The translations under genes and the position numbers were made by a program. The notes under the pieces were generated by a model, which had not been told where the DNA came from, searched no databases, and worked only from the letters and a program-made list of their open reading frames with translations. A stretch of DNA of 64,000 bases, taken from Channa striata. Its lineage: Eukaryota > Chordata > Actinopteri > Anabantiformes > Channidae. Below are positions 59,073 through 64,000 of the stretch, piece by piece. The stretch lies in the NCBI GenBank assembly GCA_033026295.1, contig CM065172.1, positions 10,585,665 to 10,649,664 of the forward strand, written 5' to 3'. Positions within the stretch are counted from its first letter, which is position 1. Every line of letters begins with the position of its first letter.

Positions 59073-62000
59073 ATGACGGCTCTGGTTCGACCTTCTGTCA
59101 ACGTTTCAGAGCTGTGTGAGAATGGAGACAAGCTTCTTCAGGCTGGAGAGTTGGGAAGAGCTACGTCTCTTTTCATGTCTGCCTTTAGGACTCACGCTGC
59201 CTCCACTGTGTCCCACATGAGGAAACTGGAGAAGTCGAGCCTGGATGAGGTGATCTGTACTCTAGAAGGTTGGCTTGACAATCACGGGGAGAACCAACCC
59301 AGCGAAAGTCTTAATAAAGGCCTGGCTGCTGTGTTTCTGTCAACGCTCTGCCCTAACAATCTGTCAGCCACCATTTTCAAAATGGAGTGTCTCCTGCAGA
59401 GTGGAGGTCATAGTTGTGAAGAAATTTATGCTCGCTGCACTGCTTTGCTTGACGGGAAGCGAAACCCTTCTCCAGAAGGTTCAACTTATGTGGTTTTGGA
59501 GATTACTCGCGCGCTGGCCTGCTTGTTTTCACAGCCTGATTGCATCAGCGGACTGAAGCTTTACCTCAAAGCTTACAGGCACAACAAATCTGAAACTGTC
59601 AAACTGTTAAAGAATAGACAAACTCAACACTTACCAAAAATAGTCACAGCCTTCAGAGACCAGCTGATGTGCATGCATCCCTCGCTGATAGTTGACAGCA
59701 AGTGGGCAGTGGCAGCAAAGGAAAATGAGAAGCTTGACGCAGAGGCTTCTTCCACTATTATTGAGTTTCTGTTGGCTATCTCACCTGGTAATAGTGAAGT
59801 AAAGGAACTTCAAGCAGCCTATTTGTTTTTGACAGGCAGGTTTGGAGACTCTGCAGAAGTTTACTCTGCTCTGTTGCATCAAGGACATTGTCGGGAAATG
59901 TCAGAGAGCAGCGCAGACAACTCCTGTCACGACGCACCTGAGAGAAGAGCTCGGCTCTTAACAAGTCGAGCGGCTGCCCGCTTTTTAGAAGGTGGAAGGG
60001 CCACCAAGGCATGTGGAGATCTGGGGGAGGCATTTGAGATCCACCCGGCCACTGCCCGAACTTATTTCCAAAAGCTCTTCACAGATCATGGTACAAGGGT
60101 GACGGCTTACAATCATCTCCGCCAGCAAGCTGAGAGGGGCCTGTGTGCTTACAAAGAGAGGGTACTCAGCTGCTCAGACCTGCGCTCCACTGAAGGAGTG
60201 GAACTCCTGGACCCTGTGATCACTCAGTTACGGACCCTGTGCCACTTAGAGCCCAACGGTGGAGGCCGAGAGCTGCGGGTTCGACTGGCTGAGTGTCTTC
60301 TCCTCAGAGGGGAACACAAAGAAGCCCTCTCAATCTGTAGCCAGCTCGCTGCTGCCCAAGGTCGTCAAAGCTATCAAAACACAGTGCAAGTTCTTCGTGG
60401 GTATGCACGACTTCTATCTGATGACCACAAAGGGGCATTGGACGACTTCCAGGCTGTGATTGAACACAACGCCCCCCACCCTTCCAGCTGTGTGCGATCT
60501 CTTTGCGGCAGGGGGCTCCTGCGCATGATAGGTGGTCTAAACTACCTCACTGCTCTAGACTATGTGACAGCCAGCAGGCTGCATCCTCAGGAAACAGCAC
60601 TGACCGTTCGCTGCTTGGTGCCATGGAACTACAGAGGGCTGCTGTTTACGGTTTTACTGGAACAGGGACGAGTCATGCTGGAGCGGACTGGAGATTGTGA
60701 GTTCACATCAAAAACGAGTGAAGACTCCACGCAGCTACAACAGGAGGATCAGCCACAGGCGGGATCAAAAAGAGAGAACCACAGATCAGAGTATGATGTT
60801 TGTCAGGTTCCTCATCCTATTAGTAATCATTAGTCACTCAAATGTCTGCACCTGTCCAAAATCAACTTTCTCTGGGGATTTATCTAGTTGTGCAATCTCA
60901 ATACCATTTCAAATTATTATTATATGTCCATATTTGTGTTTTCTCAATTAAATACAGTACCCCTGCTGGTGTTCAGTCCCTGGCTGCGCTGTTGACAGAG
61001 CTCCAGTCTGGTGCTGATGGGCCTCAGATCCTGGCAGCAGATGCTTTGTACCAGCTTGGGCGGGTGGAAGAGGCCTACCGGCGACTCCTTTCCATTAGCC
61101 CCACCAGTCCTCGGGCCCCCGTCCTGGCTCGCCTCGCCCTGCTGCAGCTGCACAGAGGTTTTCTTTATGACACCAATCAGGTATATCTGGTACAATCAAT
61201 ATGAATCTAATAGTGCTCTCCAGAGGTATCTTTCTAGTTTATGTGTTGCATAGTTTTTATGAAAAAGTTTTAGAAACACCCATTGTTTTGCAGTGGCTTT
61301 TTACGTAAATACAATGTCGTTGCCAGTTTCAGTAACTTGAGATAAGATCCTGTTGCTTTGACTAAAAAGCAGAGGAGCGTATTCAAAACAGCTGCCACAT
61401 TCTGCAATGAGGTTTTCACCATTCATAGCAAATTCAGTGGTAAGAAATACACCTACTTTTCATCCTACACTCACCTTGAAAGTATTTTGAACATATAAGG
61501 AATCACAACGATGCCGTTATATCACCTCAAAGTACAATTTCTTATTTCTATATGAGTTGATGTGGCCTTTTGTCCAACTTCATGTTACACCAAATGAGTA
61601 GACAAAATCTATTCGTGTTCTATTACACTAATCACAGGATCACAGTATATATTTCACAGCCTAGCTGCAATATCATGAACTACTGAGCCATCCAATTGAC
61701 AAGAGAAACATTAATTTAGTCTAATCTATTGTTAAAGCATCCGCAGCCATTTTTTTCATTCATAATTTTAATTGATGATGAAGGCACCAGGATGCATGCA
61801 AGTTCTTTCTGTTTATATGTACTGCTCAATGTATAGATAAACTTATTTCTAGCCTAATATACCATTTTTAATATAGTTAAAACAATTCAAAACTGACTTT
61901 ACACACTCTTCTATGTTTTTGCAGCATTTACAGCTTACAGAGCAATTTTAATAATTTCCATACGTCAACTGGATAATTCATTTCTTTATTCTTTACCTGT

Positions 62001-63566
62001 ACAGCTTTCATGGTGAAAGAAATAATACATTTTTTGCTGTTTTGTTCTGCAGCTGTTGAAGAAGCTCATCCAGTGTGGCGACACCAGCTGCTTGCGCCCC
62101 CTGCTGGCAGTGGCACAGCAGAAGGATCGAGCACTGCTGCAGGGACACTGCCACCGGGCTGCAAAACGCATCCTGGAGGGGACGAGAGAGGAGAGCAGTG
62201 TCCGGGAGGCTGTGGCTTATCTGTCCATCGCTATCATAGCCTCTGGTAAGTACAGTTAGATTAAGAGTATTGAGATGATTAGTAATAAATAAATAAACAA
62301 AAACGCAAACAGAAGATTTAACAGAAGATTTAAATAAACACAAAGTGAAAGCCTGGGGAGTCACATTTAAACAGAAGACAGTTAGTCTGAGCAGATCCTG
62401 TATGCATGCTCAACAACTCTACTAAACTGTGCTTGGATCAGGGATTTATATGCACAAATCTGCAATTAGCCAGTCAAAATTTAACCTGATGATGATGTGA
62501 ATATATTGAAACTAATTAAATAGAGTGATTGTGTGTCTTAAGGTGGTGAGGCAACCGAGTCTTTGCTGGAGAGAGCGAGGTGTTATGCCCTGTTGGGTCA
62601 ACGAAAGACAGCCATCTTTGATTTTAGTGCCATTCTGAAGGAGCAACCAAAACATGTCCAGGCCCTCTGTGGAAGAGGCTTCACGTACCTTATGCTGAAT
62701 CAAGAAAAGGTATTCTTCAACCGAAACACTGTCACCGTGTGTCAAAGCTCAGAGCTTAGAGTTCATTCCCGCAATTTATTAACTCCCATTATTGCTTTTT
62801 TCCCACATGTAAAACTTGACATTTTAAAAAAGGCAAGGCAGAAATAATATAGTCAGGGGCAGCTGTAGGGGATCTCTGCATTACATGCAATATTCAGACT
62901 TTTCCTTTCTGCAGGAATGTACTCATGACATCCTGGCAGGGCTTCAGATAAACTCTGATATAGTCACCCAAGACATCCTGACACTCAAAGACCAGGCAAG
63001 GAAGCTGGTCTGTGACTGGCTGCATCACTTCTGTCGGACCAAACTGTCAGATGTCCTGGTCACCTGTTCTGTCCCCTGCCATGACAAAATGCTGAGAGAG
63101 GCTTTTATAATCAGTGAGGCTCTGATGAGAACTGACTGCAGAAACCCCAAGTGGCATCTCCTCTATGTGGACCTACTCTTTGCCAAAGGTAAGCTGGAAA
63201 TGTTGCCAAAACTTGCTGCTTGAATTTTCAGTTTGGTCCTTGATATTACCGAAGTGACTGTTTTGAGTTCCCTCTTTGATAAAACAGTTGAACGTGCTGC
63301 ACCTTGTTTGCAGTAATCCTTAATCTTGCTGTTTTGTTCCATCTGCTTCAGGTGACATTGAGGCGGCAACTGCTCATCTGTGCCAGGTGTTTGGTCAGGA
63401 CCCAAGAGATGCAGTGGCCCAGGCAAGGCTGGGTGTGGCGGAGGCCTGGCAGCAGAACTACTGCAGCGCAGCTCGCAGGCTCAGCAAGCTGAGTGAGAAA
63501 GATCCATCCAGCCTGGGCCTCTTGCTGGCCCTGATCCCAGTCAACCAGCGAAAATGTATGGCACAG
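59073..63566 (+). CDS. ttc34: Tetratricopeptide repeat protein 34, 3' end outside the window
   Basis: Six coding exons join in frame: 59073-60790, 60958-61180, 62053-62245, 62543-62709, 62915-63188 and 63352-63566, giving about 930 aa before the window ends. Junction phases are 2, 0, 1, 0, 1 and 0. The last donor is GCACAG|GTACAT. Exon 1 is unusually large (1.7 kb). Its open frame runs on into the intron to a stop at 60831, but the donor GA|GTATGA fits the next exon better. The protein is a chain of TPR-like helix pairs, with A-x2-LF-x2-A, ALCGRGFTYLML, LGQRKTAIFDFSAIL and LGVAEAWQQNYCSAARRL as clear examples. No catalytic motif or membrane segment is seen. TPR arrays act as protein scaffolds; the partner of TTC34 is not established. 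The start ATG is followed by MTALVRPSVNVSELCENGDK and fits the family N-terminus. An upstream non-coding exon is likely. Confidence 0.87.
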
Positions 63567-64000
63567 GTACATTAAGCCTACATGCAGGAATCTTAGAGTT
63601 TAGTTTTTTCAAACAGCCACTGGCAAAATTGTCAGCAAATACGTTTTATCACTAAGGTGCAGAGGTGCAGAGAAAAATAAATTTGTTTGGATTTACATAT
63701 ATTCAACTTTCAGCTGTCATTGAACAAGGAGAGACAATAAACCTACAAACTAACATTTTGTATGCAGCGTTCAGTACAGTACGTTACATTAGACTGTAGA
63801 AGAAATTGTGAAATTTGACCATTTGCTGTCTATGTTGTGGTGGTTGTTGTTTATAGCAGCTGATCCTCCACCATTCTGTAAAGCCCCTGGTGTCTTTTCC
63901 CAAGATAATGCATTCAATTTTATAATAATCTATTCAGCCTAATGTCTTTATGTGACATTGTTCCAATTTCTTTTACTTTTTATGTGCCAACATAACATCA
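63567..64000 (+). other. ttc34: ttc34 intron 6, cut by the window edge
   Basis: Sequence after the last visible ttc34 donor site. It is AT-rich and no further coding exon was recognised before the end of the window. Confidence 0.6.

Noticed and set aside
1..64000. CRISPR arrays, bacterial operons or integrated viral genes
   Set aside because: No regularly spaced repeats, no prokaryotic gene layout and no viral coding sequence were seen. Gene structure is vertebrate throughout.

Overview
The window is nuclear DNA from a ray-finned fish, most likely a teleost. Every gene is split by GT-AG introns, the intergenic DNA is AT-rich with CA, AT and TAA microsatellites, and several interspersed repeats have the look of known teleost families. 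Seven protein-coding genes can be assembled exon by exon. Each exon junction was checked for splice dinucleotides and phase. All gene names rest on remembered vertebrate family sequences, because no search could be run.

Layout, left to right. (1) rimkla, + strand, 217-8415, five coding exons: an ATP-grasp N-acetylaspartylglutamate synthetase. (2) zmynd12, - strand, 18829-12836, eight coding exons: a MYND-finger plus helical-repeat protein linked to motile cilia. (3) emp3, - strand, 20886-19624, four coding exons: a four-pass PMP22/EMP membrane protein. (4) ccdc30, + strand, about 24552-35560, twenty-six coding exons: a long coiled-coil protein with two apparent one-base frame shifts and one internal stop in its 3' half. 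(5) znf362, - strand, 44384-40461, eight coding exons: a six-finger C2H2 nuclear protein with a GC-rich promoter near 45.5-46.2 kb. (6) A death-domain TNF receptor, + strand, 47911-55902, ten coding exons, tnfrsf1a-like with tnfrsf25 as the alternative. (7) ttc34, + strand, from 59073 to the right edge, six coding exons visible and the 3' end missing.

The gene set resembles human chromosome 1p: RIMKLA, ZMYND12 and CCDC30 lie at 1p34, ZNF362 at 1p35 and TTC34 at 1p36. emp3 is an insertion relative to that order, and no PPCS gene was seen between zmynd12 and ccdc30. emp3/ccdc30 and znf362/TNFR are arranged head to head.

No wholly new multi-gene system was found. The best leads are RFX-type X-box palindromes just upstream of zmynd12 and ttc34, with a degenerate copy at the ccdc30 promoter; the cluster of frame breaks in ccdc30 beside an intronic duplication; a 29-bp-arm hairpin in a TNFR intron; and a 19-bp direct repeat that brackets zmynd12 exon 6 and contains its donor site.
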